The translations under genes were made by a program, and so were the position numbers. A stretch of DNA of 64,000 nucleotides from positions 36,408 to 100,407 of the forward strand of contig JABSOW010000019.1 in the NCBI GenBank assembly GCA_013215465.1, written 5' to 3'. The notes under the pieces are model-generated. The model was not told where the DNA came from, ran no database searches, and worked only from the letters and a program-made list of their open reading frames with translations. Each line of letters opens with the position of its first letter. Within the stretch, counting starts at the first letter, position 1. Shown here one piece after another: positions 46,044 through 56,142 of this stretch. This DNA comes from Colwellia sp. (GTDB taxonomy: Bacteria > Pseudomonadota > Gammaproteobacteria > Enterobacterales > Alteromonadaceae).

Positions 46044-49000
46044 CTATGAAAAGCTTTTTAAGTGATTCATAATACGCTTCAATGATATCGGCTGTGCTGT
46101 ACCTAAATTTTGGGCGAATAAAGAAATTCGTAATTCTTCTATCATCCACTTAGTAGCTAATATATCTGGTGCTATCGGCTTATCTTTTCGCTGCGTTGAC
46201 AATACACTACTATACTTATCTACCGCTTTGTTTACTTCGATTAGTTTTAATCTATCTTGATTAGGATCTATTGGTAATTTTTCTAAACGACGTAATATTC
46301 CTTTTAAATAGCGAATAATGTCATCTAATTTTTCAATACCTGAAGCACTGACAAAGCCTTTAAAAATCAAATGTCCACTTTGTTGCTTTACATCACCATG
46401 AGATTGAATAACCGTTAGCGGTACACTGCCTTTCAATTTTTTAGCAACATCATGTCGAAAACTTAATGCTTGCTCTACTTTAATGGCGGCGTTTAACACG
46501 CAATCTGAAATTTCTGCTCGGACATAATCTCGCACTAAGACAAAATCCCCTTCAGTTCTTGGTAGATGCTCTAACCTGTTGTTTTGTAAGTACTGCTTAA
46601 CTAAATAAACACAAGCAGATTGAATACAATCTTGTAACAAGTCAGCAATAGAACCAAAAGGATTAAAATATAAACCTAACTTAGCTTTATTCGGCAGCTT
46701 TTCTTGTAAATATTTTAGTGGCGACGGAATATTTAATAAAATTAAACGACTGATACCTGCCAACATAGCTTGCTCAGCATGTTCTTGTTGTTCAAACAAT
46801 TCAATGGCAACACTACTATTATGATCCACCAAAGCAGGAAACGCTTTAATTGTTATATTTGCTATTTTTTTCTCATAACTTTGCGCTAAGTTACCAAAAT
46901 CCCATTGAATTAATTTACTTTTTTCAATGCCCTTTTCTGCGACTTGTTTAATTGATGCTTTTACTTTTCCTTGTAGTTCTGATTTTAGTAAATTCAGATC
47001 TCGACCTTGCTTTAATAACTTAGATTTTTCATTAACAATTTGAAAATTCATGGTTAAATGCAAAGGTAAATCAACATTATGCCAAGCATCCTCAGGTAAT
47101 CTAACGCCAGTCATCCGTAATAATTGTTTGGCTAAGGCATCAACCAAGTGCCCTTGCGACTCATTCATATTAGCTAAACAAGCCTGGGCATAATTAGGCG
47201 CGGGCACAAAATTACGTCGTAATGCTTTGGGTAATGCTTTAATTAATGCCACCACTAAATCATAACGAAGTGCTGGAATTAACCAGTCAAAGCCTTCATC
47301 TTGACACTGATTTAACATGGCAATAGGAATAATAACGCTAATACCATCATCCACATCCCCTGGGCTAAAGTGATACCTTAACGGTAAGGTTAAATTATCT
47401 TGTTGCCAGGTATCCGGATATTCTGTAATTGATAACTCATTTGATGATTCATTGAGCAAAAATTCTTTAGTAAAATTAAGTAACTTACTATTTTTTTGTT
47501 TCGACTTTTGCCACCACGCTAAAAAGCTACGTTGACAAATAACCGTCTCAGGTAGTTTATCCATATAAAAATCAACAAGCTGTTGCTCATCGATAAGAAA
47601 ATCTTTGCGCCGAGCTTTTTGTTCTAGCGCTTCAATACTTGCCACTAACGTTTGATTTTGTTGTAAAAATTTTTCTTTAATAAAACTTTCACCATTAACA
47701 AGTGCTTCGCGAATAAACAGCTCTCTACAAGTATGTGGTTCAATTTTATTGAAGTTGATTTTACGCTTAGTAACAATGCTTAAACCATAAAGAGTGACCT
47801 GTTCAAAGGCCATTACCGCCCCTTGCTTTTTCTCCCAATGCGGCTCGCTATAACTACGCTTTAATAAGTGCTCAGCTAATGGCTCTATCCACAGGGGATC
47901 TATACGAGCATTCATGCGCGCAAATAAGCGACTGGTTTCAACAAGCTCTGCTGACATTAACCATTTAGGTGGCTTTTTCGCGAGCGCTGAACCTGGAAAA
48001 ATAAAAAATTTACTACCACGAGCGCCTTTGAATTCTCTATTTTCGTCTTGTTGTCCTAAATGGCTCAATAAACCGGCAAGTAATGCCTGATGTACAGATA
48101 CTAGGCTTGCAGGTATATTAGCTTCTTGTTTTTTATCAATTTTATCCGTAGTTATCTCAGCGATACAAAACTGATAGTCAACCGAGGTAAGCGATATTTT
48201 TTGTTCTTTTAAGGTTAATTTAAGCTGACTAAAAATATCCTGCCATTCACGTAAACGCACATAAGATAAAAATTCACGCTGGCACATCTTTCTAAAGTGA
48301 TTTTGTGATAAATTTTTCTGTTGACCGTTAACGTATTGCCATAAGTTAAGCAGACTAATAAAATCTGATTGTTTATCTTTAAAGCGGTTATGCTTCTCAT
48401 CCGCCGCTTGCTGCTTTTCGTGTGGTCTTTCGCGGGGATCTTGAATACTCAGTGCGCTAACAATAATCAAGACTTGTTCAACACAACCTAAGTCAATCGC
48501 GGTTAATACCATTTTGGCTAAACGCGGATCTATGGCAAATTTAGATAATAATCGTCCCGATTTTGTTAATTGTGTATGACTATTTTTATCACTCTTAACA
48601 GAGTTATCTATCGCTGCCAATTCTTCTAATAATTTAACACCATCATTTATATTTCTGTTATCCGGTGGCTCAAGAAAAGGAAAATTACCTATTTCACCTA
48701 AATCTAAGGCTAGCATTTGTAAAATAACGGTCGCTAGATTAGTACGCAAAATTTCAGGATCAGTAAATTCAGGCCTATTAAGATAATCATCTTCACTGTA
48801 CAAGCGTATACAAATTCCCGATGACACCCGGCCACAGCGCCCTGCTCTTTGATTAGCACTGGCTTGTGAAATGGCTTCGATGGGTAAACGCTGTACCTTA
48901 GTACGATAACTGTAACGAGAAATACGCGCAGTACCTGGATCAATCACATATTTAATGCCCGGCACCGTTAACGATGTTTCGGCAACGTTGGTAGCAAGGA

Positions 49001-50156
49001 CTATATTACGGCCAGTATGAGGTTTGAATATCCGATTTTGTTCACTTATGGTTAACCGGGCATAAAGTGGCAAAATTTGTGTATGACGTAAATTTGCTTT
49101 ATTTAAAGCAAGCGCGGTATCACGAATTTCTCGTTCACCATTAAGGAAAATAAGAATATCCCCTTGCCCTTGACTATCATTGGCAAGCGCTGATAATTCA
49201 TCAACCGCATCAAGAATACCGCTAATGATATCTTTGCCTTCATAAGAGCCGTCATTGGCTGAGACCGGTTTTTCATCGCCGTTATCTTGTTGATTGTTTT
49301 CATTAAGAGGCCGATAACGCATTTCAACTGGATAAGTTCTGCCCGACACTTCAATAACAGGTGCTGGTTTACCTGATTTATCGGCAAAATGCTTGGCAAA
49401 GCGTTGCGGGTCAATAGTTGCTGAGGTAACAATAACTTTTAGATCAGGACGCTTCGGTAAAATTTGTCGTAAATAACCTAAAATAAAATCAATATTTAAA
49501 CTACGTTCATGCGCCTCATCAATAATAATGGTGTCGTATTGGCGCAGTAGTCGATCTTTTTGCATCTCTGCTAATAAAATGCCATCCGTCATTAACTTTA
49601 TGTAACTATGACTGCTGACTTGATCGTTAAAACGAACTTTATAACCAACCTGCTCGCCTAGTTTGGTGTTAAGCTCTTCGGCAATACGATTGGCTACCGT
49701 TCTAGCGGCAATTCTACGCGGTTGAGTATGACCAATGAGTCCGTCAACACCACGACCTAAGGCAAGACAAATTTTTGGAATTTGTGTGGTTTTACCTGAG
49801 CCTGTTTCACCGGCAATAATCACTACCTGATTATCACGAATAGTCTCAGCGATTAGTTGAGCATTGTCGCTAATTGGTAAGCCATCTGGATAGCTTATTT
49901 TAGGTACATTCTGTAACTTTTGTTGTTTTTCGTTAATAGATTGTTCAATGGCCTTAGCCGTTCTATTAAGGTGCTGTGCTTGTTGCTCAAGCTTAGCCAC
50001 GGCAGAATTATCAGACGACTTTAGTTGGCTAATAATTCTTTTATGATGAATTAGTTGTTTTTTAAATCGTGGTAAATCTGATTTCTTAACTTGCACTAAA
50101 AGATCAAATAAAGCTTGAATATTGGGCGTTTTAACGGGAATTTTATCAGAAAGCAA
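46044..50156 (-). CDS. hrpA: ATP-dependent RNA helicase HrpA
   Basis: 1370 residues, slightly longer than E. coli HrpA (1300). Walker A GETGSGKTTQ near residue 115, DEAH in IIIDEAHERSL, SAT motif (VTSATID), and QRAGRCGRVSSG motif VI. After the helicase core come the HA2/OB region and the long DUF3418 C-terminal domain (FHYSPGDVDDGIS-like: RYHFSPGDVDDGISV). HrpA resolves stalled or collided ribosomes on mRNA. A run of acidic and Asn-rich residues near ~285-305 (NENNQQDNGDEKPVS) is an insertion in the core. Confidence 0.93.
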   Translation of the reverse strand: MLSDKIPVKTPNIQALFDLLVQVKKSDLPRFKKQLIHHKRIISQLKSSDNSAVAKLEQQAQHLNRTAKAIEQSINEKQQKLQNVPKISYPDGLPISDNAQLIAETIRDNQVVIIAGETGSGKTTQIPKICLALGRGVDGLIGHTQPRRIAARTVANRIAEELNTKLGEQVGYKVRFNDQVSSHSYIKLMTDGILLAEMQKDRLLRQYDTIIIDEAHERSLNIDFILGYLRQILPKRPDLKVIVTSATIDPQRFAKHFADKSGKPAPVIEVSGRTYPVEMRYRPLNENNQQDNGDEKPVSANDGSYEGKDIISGILDAVDELSALANDSQGQGDILIFLNGEREIRDTALALNKANLRHTQILPLYARLTISEQNRIFKPHTGRNIVLATNVAETSLTVPGIKYVIDPGTARISRYSYRTKVQRLPIEAISQASANQRAGRCGRVSSGICIRLYSEDDYLNRPEFTDPEILRTNLATVILQMLALDLGEIGNFPFLEPPDNRNINDGVKLLEELAAIDNSVKSDKNSHTQLTKSGRLLSKFAIDPRLAKMVLTAIDLGCVEQVLIIVSALSIQDPRERPHEKQQAADEKHNRFKDKQSDFISLLNLWQYVNGQQKNLSQNHFRKMCQREFLSYVRLREWQDIFSQLKLTLKEQKISLTSVDYQFCIAEITTDKIDKKQEANIPASLVSVHQALLAGLLSHLGQQDENREFKGARGSKFFIFPGSALAKKPPKWLMSAELVETSRLFARMNARIDPLWIEPLAEHLLKRSYSEPHWEKKQGAVMAFEQVTLYGLSIVTKRKINFNKIEPHTCRELFIREALVNGESFIKEKFLQQNQTLVASIEALEQKARRKDFLIDEQQLVDFYMDKLPETVICQRSFLAWWQKSKQKNSKLLNFTKEFLLNESSNELSITEYPDTWQQDNLTLPLRYHFSPGDVDDGISVIIPIAMLNQCQDEGFDWLIPALRYDLVVALIKALPKALRRNFVPAPNYAQACLANMNESQGHLVDALAKQLLRMTGVRLPEDAWHNVDLPLHLTMNFQIVNEKSKLLKQGRDLNLLKSELQGKVKASIKQVAEKGIEKSKLIQWDFGNLAQSYEKKIANITIKAFPALVDHNSSVAIELFEQQEHAEQAMLAGISRLILLNIPSPLKYLQEKLPNKAKLGLYFNPFGSIADLLQDCIQSACVYLVKQYLQNNRLEHLPRTEGDFVLVRDYVRAEISDCVLNAAIKVEQALSFRHDVAKKLKGSVPLTVIQSHGDVKQQSGHLIFKGFVSASGIEKLDDIIRYLKGILRRLEKLPIDPNQDRLKLIEVNKAVDKYSSVLSTQRKDKPIAPDILATKWMIEELRISLFAQNLGTAQPISLKRIMNHLKSFS

Positions 50157-50203
50157 ACTAGACTCTATTACTCAAAAAAGAAAAGATGAAGTATAAAGTC
50201 TAT

Positions 50204-50303
50204 TTTATCAGGTATATTGCATATACCCAAGCCACTTCAATAGGCGAGTTTCAGGACGCTTGGCTATAAATCACAAGCTATCAGCTTTATCAGGTTATAT
50301 TGC
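50204..50303. repeat. Short direct repeat around a possible small insertion between hrpA and the CBS gene
   Basis: TTTATCAGGTATATTGC (50204-50220) and TTTATCAGGTTATATTGC (50286-50303) are near-identical direct repeats about 80 bases apart. Between them is ATATACCCAAGCCACTTCAA, of a type often dispersed in marine gammaproteobacteria. No coding potential. Confidence 0.35.
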
Positions 50304-50315
50304 TCCAATTAACGA

Positions 50316-50750
50316 CTAGCGAGCAGCATGCTCCTTGTCTGCTTTTAAATTGGCTCGTAAATGCCTATCTATCGCGTGTAAAACATCATTACGACAAATG
50401 GTACCCAATAAATTACCGTCATCATCAACTACTGGATAAACTTTCGGCTTATCTTTGAGCATTAATTGCCCCAATTCAATAATACTGTCGTATGGCTTTT
50501 GGGTCAAAACTTCTATGCGCATTAAGTCAGCAACATCAGCAACATGCTCATTGTAATAAATGGTTTCTATCATTTTGGCTAAAACATCACTTTCAGATAA
50601 AAAACCAATAAGTTTACCGTTGTCATCAATGACTGGCCCACCAATTTGTTTGGTTTTTAAAAAGCATAAAGAGGCTTCTTCTATCGCCATATTTGCCGTA
50701 AAAGTAACCGGATAATGATTCATGTATTCCTGAACTTTTAAAGATTCCAT
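50316..50750 (-). CDS. CBS-domain pair protein
   Basis: 144 residues with two CBS domains (residues ~5-60 and ~75-132): VQEYMNHYPVTFTANMAIEEA, GGPVIDDNGKLIGFLSESDVL, and YPVVDDDGNLLGTICRNDVLHAI. Such proteins sense adenine nucleotides or S-adenosyl ligands and regulate partners. Stands alone; partner unknown. Confidence 0.85.
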   Translation of the reverse strand: MESLKVQEYMNHYPVTFTANMAIEEASLCFLKTKQIGGPVIDDNGKLIGFLSESDVLAKMIETIYYNEHVADVADLMRIEVLTQKPYDSIIELGQLMLKDKPKVYPVVDDDGNLLGTICRNDVLHAIDRHLRANLKADKEHAAR

Positions 50751-50887
50751 CTGATATCCTTAAGCATTAAACAAAAAAAGTTATCTACATTGCCTTACTA
50801 TTAATGTAGATAACTCTTTAGCAAAAAACCAACTTCTCAGGGGGTTATCTGAATATTTTCTAAAATTTGATGCCTAGATCCCAAATA

Positions 50888-51748
50888 TTAATAAGAAAAC
50901 TTGTTTTCTGAGTATAAAGTAGCCGCTTTTAGCCAAATAGATCCAACTTTGCCATCACCTACTGCTTTATTGTTTAACATGGTAATAGGGGCAATTTCTT
51001 TGGATGAACTGGTGATCCAAATTTCATCGGCTGCGTTAACTTCATCAAGGGTAATAGTGCGTTCTTCAAGCAGCATAGAGCCATCTTTTGCTAAAATATC
51101 AATAACTAACCGACGGGTAATGCCTGCTAAAATTTGATTATCTTGAATAGGTGTCGCAATAATGCCATTTTTAACAATAAAAATATTAGCCGCACTGGCT
51201 TCAGTTAATTCGTTGTTGCTATTATATAATAAGGTTTCTTGGCTACCTGCTTCATAACTGTCTTGAAAATGTAAAACATTGCCCAGTAATGATGTTGATT
51301 TGATTTGACATCGTTGCCAGCGTAAATCTTCGTTACTAATCAATGAATAACCTTTTCCTACCGTAGCTAAATCAGGTATTTTAGGTAGTGGGATTTCAAA
51401 TGCCATGGCAAATATTGTCGGCGTAATATTTTTTGGAAAAGCATGAAAACGCTTAGTATCTGCACCGCGGCTGACATGTAAATAAATTCCTAATGAGCCA
51501 GCACCATTTTTTTCACTTAAGGTGTCACACAGTTTTTTCCATTGTCTGTCACTCCAGTTTAGCTCAATACCAATAGCTTTTAATCCGTCATTCATTCGGT
51601 CAATGTGACCTTGAAAGCCAACCATTTGACCAAAATATGACGGTATCACTTCATATATGCCATCACCAAACAAAAAACCACGATCAAGGGGGGAAATTTT
51701 CGCTTCTTCAATAGGCATATAGTCGCCATTTAAAAACACTGTGCTCAT
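50888..51748 (-). CDS. dat: D-amino-acid aminotransferase (fold-type IV PLP)
   Basis: 286 residues. VFLNGDYMPIEEAKISPLDR, GFLFGDGIYEVIPSYFG, the substrate-binding SRGADTKRFHAFP, the PLP lysine in RCQIKSTSLLGNVL, ELTEASAANIFIV and a final DEIWITSSSKEIAPI. These fit Dat (D-alanine:2-oxoglutarate aminotransferase) better than branched-chain enzymes, though aminotransferase class IV specificity is hard to call. It would interconvert D-glutamate and 2-oxoglutarate with a second D-amino acid. Last gene of the D-glutamate/5-oxoproline operon, 29 bases after the DUF4392 gene. Confidence 0.82.
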   Translation of the reverse strand: MSTVFLNGDYMPIEEAKISPLDRGFLFGDGIYEVIPSYFGQMVGFQGHIDRMNDGLKAIGIELNWSDRQWKKLCDTLSEKNGAGSLGIYLHVSRGADTKRFHAFPKNITPTIFAMAFEIPLPKIPDLATVGKGYSLISNEDLRWQRCQIKSTSLLGNVLHFQDSYEAGSQETLLYNSNNELTEASAANIFIVKNGIIATPIQDNQILAGITRRLVIDILAKDGSMLLEERTITLDEVNAADEIWITSSSKEIAPITMLNNKAVGDGKVGSIWLKAATLYSENKFSY

Positions 51749-51777
51749 TTTAGTTTCCTATCACTCTATTGCGTATT

Positions 51778-52611
51778 TTAATAACCAATTAATGTTCTAA
51801 TTCGCCCAATCAAGGCAATACCTTCTGATGCCGGCAGGCTATCTTCTGTTAATTCATTTTTACGGGTAACGCCATCTACGCTGCCTAAGTTTGAAATATA
51901 TTTTAAAATCTGCTCAGGGCAAGTCTCGTTTAGTAAATCATGTTTAGACCAAATACTTAAGAACGCTAAAATGCCATAAACGCCCCAATTTGAGACATCA
52001 CTAATAATCAGTTCATCACAGCCAGTTACCGCAGGAATAATATCTAATTCAGCTAAAAACTCTTTAACATTGCCCATACCAATTTCATTGCCACCATCAC
52101 CAATAGCAATAGTTGGACAGCTTGCTTCATTCATAAAATGATCAAAACAAGCAGCCCGGGCACTAATATCTTCACCGCGCATATTATGATAACAACCATT
52201 TTCAGCTAAACCGGGGCGCTCTATTGAAATGATAGCTTGGGGGTTAAAATGCGCTAAAGCGCGTTTTGCTTCCACCAAGCCCAGATCTTTGTTACCAATA
52301 CTGATCACACAAGTTTGGTAATCATGCTGAAAAGCAGTTGCCATGGGCGTGCCACAAACAAGTACTGGTGTTGCTCCCAAAATTTCCAGCGCGCGATATA
52401 AAATTAATGCGCCAACTGGCCCATCCGTTTCAAAGGTATCTACGACAGGAAAACCCGTGCCAATGAGAACTACTCCTTTGATGTCACGCATTACTGTCGC
52501 AGCACGTAAACAATAACCAGCACTAAGCTGACTTTGTAAATTTTTCATGCCTCGTAAATTACGTTCAACCAGCATATTTTCTATTTGTTCGCTAAGCGAT
52601 TGTTCATTCAT
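51778..52611 (-). CDS. DUF4392 protein, homologue of the C-terminal domain of D-glutamate cyclase
   Basis: 277 residues, cytosolic. Conserved blocks: VVLIGTGFPVVDTFETDGPVGA, ISIERPGLAENGCYHNMRGEDIS, IGDGGNEIGMGNVKEF, and ISDVSNWGVYGILAFLS. These are DUF4392 motifs. In animals DUF4392 is the C-terminal half of mitochondrial DGLUCY, which turns D-glutamate into 5-oxo-D-proline. Here it is a separate protein, with the N-terminal-half homologue (DUF1445) encoded first in the same operon. The role is therefore probably in D-glutamate or 5-oxoproline handling; the catalytic half is not known from sequence. Fifteen bases after pxpC. Confidence 0.8.
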   Translation of the reverse strand: MNEQSLSEQIENMLVERNLRGMKNLQSQLSAGYCLRAATVMRDIKGVVLIGTGFPVVDTFETDGPVGALILYRALEILGATPVLVCGTPMATAFQHDYQTCVISIGNKDLGLVEAKRALAHFNPQAIISIERPGLAENGCYHNMRGEDISARAACFDHFMNEASCPTIAIGDGGNEIGMGNVKEFLAELDIIPAVTGCDELIISDVSNWGVYGILAFLSIWSKHDLLNETCPEQILKYISNLGSVDGVTRKNELTEDSLPASEGIALIGRIRTLIGY

Positions 52612-52626
52612 TTGCTTAAATCTCTA

Positions 52627-53583
52627 TTAATCACAAATAACTAACTCGGTACGATTAAAACGGCTTAAACTTAAATGATAAAGGTTGTGAGCCTGTTCCA
52701 TACTAATAGGTTCAAAGCGTACTTTTCCACCTTGGTTCAATTGCCCTAGCTTCGCCGTATCGATGGAAGAAACAGCACCAATTTTTGGATAACCGCCTAT
52801 GGTTTGTCTATCATTGAGTAAAACAATGGGTTGTCCATCTGCGGGAATTTGCACGGCACCATGACAAATCCCTTCCGATAAAATGCCCTCAATGTCACAA
52901 GCAATTGCCTGGCCTTCTAATCTATATCCCATCCGGTCAAAGCTTTTGCTAACCGTATATTCATTCGAAAAAAATAGCCGTTGTTGGTGCAAGCTAAAGT
53001 GTTGTTGTTGATAGCTTGGTACTGTATGTAAAGTTACTTCACCCGTATATTTAGGTGTAAATTTATCTGCTAATGATAAATTGTTCTTTAGATTAGTACG
53101 TGCGCAAGCTAATACGTCGCCTGCCAATAACTTACCGCCGCGTATGCCGCCAATACCTTCACGACAAACGGTGGCTGTGCTACCAAAGCTTGGCGCAATA
53201 CTAAAACCATTGGCAACCGCTAAATAACAACGTAACCCCTGTGAAGCAAAACCTAATTCAATAACATCACCAGCTTTTATTTGATAACTGCGCCATAACG
53301 CTTTTATTTGGCCATTAATGGTTAGCGGCATGTTAGCACCGGTAACTGCTAGGCTAGTGTCAACTTGGGCAATTAAGGCTAAACCACCAATGCTAATTTC
53401 AATTGCGGTGGTATTTAACTTGTTATTACATAAACGGTTTGCCCATTGAAAGGCGAGTAAATCTACAGGCCCACCATTAGTTAAGCCAATATTAAAAGCA
53501 CCAAAACGGCCGGTATCCTGAATAAGGCTTAACATCCCCCCATGCTTAACTAACAAGCCCGATGTTAATGCTGGTTTACTCAT
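52627..53583 (-). CDS. pxpC: 5-oxoprolinase subunit C (biotin-dependent carboxyltransferase family, KipA-like)
   Basis: 318 residues. LVKHGGMLSLIQDTGRFG, GLTNGGPVDLLAFQWANRL, VTGANMPLTING, FDRMGYRLEGQ and SEGICHGAVQIPADGQPIVLLNDRQTIGGYPKI are PxpC motifs. With PxpA and PxpB it forms ATP-dependent 5-oxoprolinase, converting 5-oxoproline to glutamate. It overlaps pxpB by 8 bases. Confidence 0.92.
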   Translation of the reverse strand: MSKPALTSGLLVKHGGMLSLIQDTGRFGAFNIGLTNGGPVDLLAFQWANRLCNNKLNTTAIEISIGGLALIAQVDTSLAVTGANMPLTINGQIKALWRSYQIKAGDVIELGFASQGLRCYLAVANGFSIAPSFGSTATVCREGIGGIRGGKLLAGDVLACARTNLKNNLSLADKFTPKYTGEVTLHTVPSYQQQHFSLHQQRLFFSNEYTVSKSFDRMGYRLEGQAIACDIEGILSEGICHGAVQIPADGQPIVLLNDRQTIGGYPKIGAVSSIDTAKLGQLNQGGKVRFEPISMEQAHNLYHLSLSRFNRTELVICD

Positions 53584-54319
53584 AACTACCCCCTAACGTA
53601 CCACCTAAGCTGAGAAATTTTTCTTTAGAAATAGCTTTAAACTTCACCTTATCGCCAACGTTAACAGGCATAGTAGGGCTTGCTTTGGCATCAAACATAT
53701 CAATAGGGCAAAGACCGATAATATTCCAACCACCGGGGGAAACACTAGGGTAAACAGCCGTTTGCCTATCGGCTATGGCAACAGCTCCTTTAGGTACTTT
53801 CATTCTAGGCGTACTTAATCTTGGCGTAGCAATACGTTCATCTACTTCACCCAAATAGGCAAAGCCGGGGGCAAAGCCTATGGCATAAACACGATACTCT
53901 TGCCCTTGATGAAGTTCAATAACCTGTTCAATAGATAATTGCGTTCGCTGCGCAATTACCGATAAATCAGGGCCAGATTCATCACTATAATAAACGGGGA
54001 GTTCAACAATATTAGTGGCATACGCGGCGTCTGGTGCGGTCAAATCATTATCAATATTTTGCAACAAAGTACGTAGTTTATTGCGTACTTGATGGTGATC
54101 TGTGCTCATCATATTAAACATCACCATTATTGATGCGTATGAGGGCACTAAATCGATAATATCTTGTGCTAATTCATACGTCATCGCTTTACGTATAAGT
54201 TGTTCTGCTTGCTGGACTTTAGCTGAAACATTTGCATTAACTTGACCACTACCTTGCTCACAAAAATAAATGATTAACGCATTTTCACCGGCGATATTAA
54301 TATGAAGGTTAGTGCTCAT
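53576..54319 (-). CDS. pxpB: 5-oxoprolinase subunit B (KipI-like)
   Basis: 247 residues. GENALIIYFCEQ, the PSYASIMVMFN block, YRVYAIGFAPGFAYLGEVDE, LSTPRMKVPKGAVAIADRQTAVYPSVSPGGWNIIG are diagnostic of PxpB/KipI. Start codon overlaps the pxpA stop by one base (TAATG). Works with PxpC as a pair resembling a carboxylase/carboxyltransferase. Confidence 0.92.
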   Translation of the reverse strand: MSTNLHINIAGENALIIYFCEQGSGQVNANVSAKVQQAEQLIRKAMTYELAQDIIDLVPSYASIMVMFNMMSTDHHQVRNKLRTLLQNIDNDLTAPDAAYATNIVELPVYYSDESGPDLSVIAQRTQLSIEQVIELHQGQEYRVYAIGFAPGFAYLGEVDERIATPRLSTPRMKVPKGAVAIADRQTAVYPSVSPGGWNIIGLCPIDMFDAKASPTMPVNVGDKVKFKAISKEKFLSLGGTLGGSYE

Positions 54320-55044
54320 TACCCTATTAGCTCCCTAATCGCCTCAATAGCCTGTACACCTTCAATATTATCACCGTGTACACATATGCTATCCGCATTT
54401 AACGCTAGAATATGACCATTAACCGTAGTAACACTACCCTGCTCCATTAACTGCTTAACTTGGGCAAGCATTTTGTCTTTATTATGAACGGCACCTGCTT
54501 TGCTGCGTGCTAATAACTTACCATCATCGTCATAACATCGGTCGGCAAACGCTTCACTTAAAATGCCAATACCAAAGGTTTTAGCTTCGGCTCTATGTTG
54601 CTCGATTTGTGGCGTTGCTTGTAACATTAACTTCAGCGGTTTGTGATAGTTTGACAGTGCGGTAAGTATCGCCTCACGCACATTTTGTTTCACCATCATA
54701 TCATTGTATAAAGCGCCATGAGGTTTAACATATACAAGCTCAAGCCCTAACGATTTAGCGACACCGTCAATAGCGGCTACTTGATAGGTAACTAAAGCTA
54801 TAATTTCATCTGTAGAACAATTGATAGAACGGCGACCGAAACCAACAAGATCGGGATAACCAGGATGAGCACCAACCGTAACATGATGAACTTTGGCTAA
54901 TTCGAGGGTTTTTTGCATCACTAAAGGATCGCCTGCATGAAAACCACAAGCAATATTAGCTTGATCTATGTGCGGCATAACTTGTTCGTCTAAGCCCATA
55001 GACCAACTACCAAAGCTTTCACCTAAATCACAATTTAATTTCAT
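54319..55044 (-). CDS. pxpA: 5-oxoprolinase subunit A (LamB/YcsF family)
   Basis: 241 residues. KLNCDLGESFGSW, HIDQANIACGFHAGDP, VGAHPGYPDLVGFGRR, YVKPHGALYNDM, EAFADRCYDDDGKLLARS and the final VNGHILALNADSICVHGDN are YcsF/PxpA motifs. Begins 21 bases after the DUF1445 gene. Confidence 0.94.
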   Translation of the reverse strand: MKLNCDLGESFGSWSMGLDEQVMPHIDQANIACGFHAGDPLVMQKTLELAKVHHVTVGAHPGYPDLVGFGRRSINCSTDEIIALVTYQVAAIDGVAKSLGLELVYVKPHGALYNDMMVKQNVREAILTALSNYHKPLKLMLQATPQIEQHRAEAKTFGIGILSEAFADRCYDDDGKLLARSKAGAVHNKDKMLAQVKQLMEQGSVTTVNGHILALNADSICVHGDNIEGVQAIEAIRELIG

Positions 55045-55065
55045 CTTACTTCCTATTTTAACGAT

Positions 55066-55878
55066 TTACAGCACCGCTAGTGTAGAATTTTTAATATCTG
55101 TCACTAACATTTTACCCGGACTATGGGTAATACAAAATGGCGGTTTAGTTTGCTCTAATACCAATTGCGGTGTTACCCCACAAGCCCAAAATACCGGTAC
55201 TTCATGATCATTAATAGTGACCACATCACCGTAGTCTGGATGATTGATATCGGTAATGCCAATCAGTTTTGGATCGCCAAAATGTATCGGCGCACCATGT
55301 ACTGCAGGAAATCGACTACAAATTTGTATCGCGCGTATCGCATCTTTAGCCAACATAGGCCGCATACTTACCACCGTTTCACCAGTAAAGCGCCCTGCTG
55401 ATTTACAGGCTATATTGGTACGGTACATAGGCACATTTTTACTTTCGCTAATGTTACGAATTTCAAGTCCATCAGCAATAAGCGCTTCTTCAAAAGAGAA
55501 AGAACACCCCAAAACAAAAGTCACTAAATCGTCACGCCAAAGTGATTTAATATCCGCTAACTCTTGTATTAATCTACCATTCTCAAATAAGCGATAACCA
55601 GGAACATCAGAGCGAATATCAATATCTTGACCCAACTCAGGTAAGAGAAAGTCCCCCGCGTTGGCTGACATACCAATTAACGGACAAGGTTTTGGATTAA
55701 ATTGACAAAATTGTAAAAAGTCGCCGGCCCAATCTTTCGGTAAAATAACAATATTACCTTGCACGTACCCTTGAGCAAACCCTGAGGTATTTTGGGTAAA
55801 GTCTTCCGTTCGGATCAACTGTCGTAATGCATAGGCGCTAAGTGGTGAAGATGCATTATTGGTATCACTTGTTGGCAT
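55066..55878 (-). CDS. DUF1445 (YcsI) protein, homologue of the N-terminal domain of D-glutamate cyclase
   Basis: 270 residues, no signal peptide. Conserved blocks: [71 protein letters not shown], and [35 protein letters not shown]. These match the 'putative hydro-lyase' YcsI/DUF1445 family, the N-terminal part of animal DGLUCY. First gene of the six-gene operon. Family members often sit beside pxpABC. Confidence 0.88.
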   Translation of the reverse strand: MPTSDTNNASSPLSAYALRQLIRTEDFTQNTSGFAQGYVQGNIVILPKDWAGDFLQFCQFNPKPCPLIGMSANAGDFLLPELGQDIDIRSDVPGYRLFENGRLIQELADIKSLWRDDLVTFVLGCSFSFEEALIADGLEIRNISESKNVPMYRTNIACKSAGRFTGETVVSMRPMLAKDAIRAIQICSRFPAVHGAPIHFGDPKLIGITDINHPDYGDVVTINDHEVPVFWACGVTPQLVLEQTKPPFCITHSPGKMLVTDIKNSTLAVL

Positions 55879-56142
55879 GAAAACTCCACTTTTTATAAAA
55901 AGTTAGTAGTTGATAATAATATGAATACTAAAACGAATAATAGTATTGCGAAAAAACGTTTAAAAATCCATGAAAAAACAGTAAGCAAACACCGTTAGAA
56001 TTAAAATTTCTTAATTATACAAAAATACAGAATAAAATAGCAATGGTAATTATCAATAATACACAGTGCTTTAGTTGTAGTAATAAAAAAGGCGAATCAT
56101 TGCTGAGCCGCCTTAAATAAACTATTGTCACCAATTAAATAT

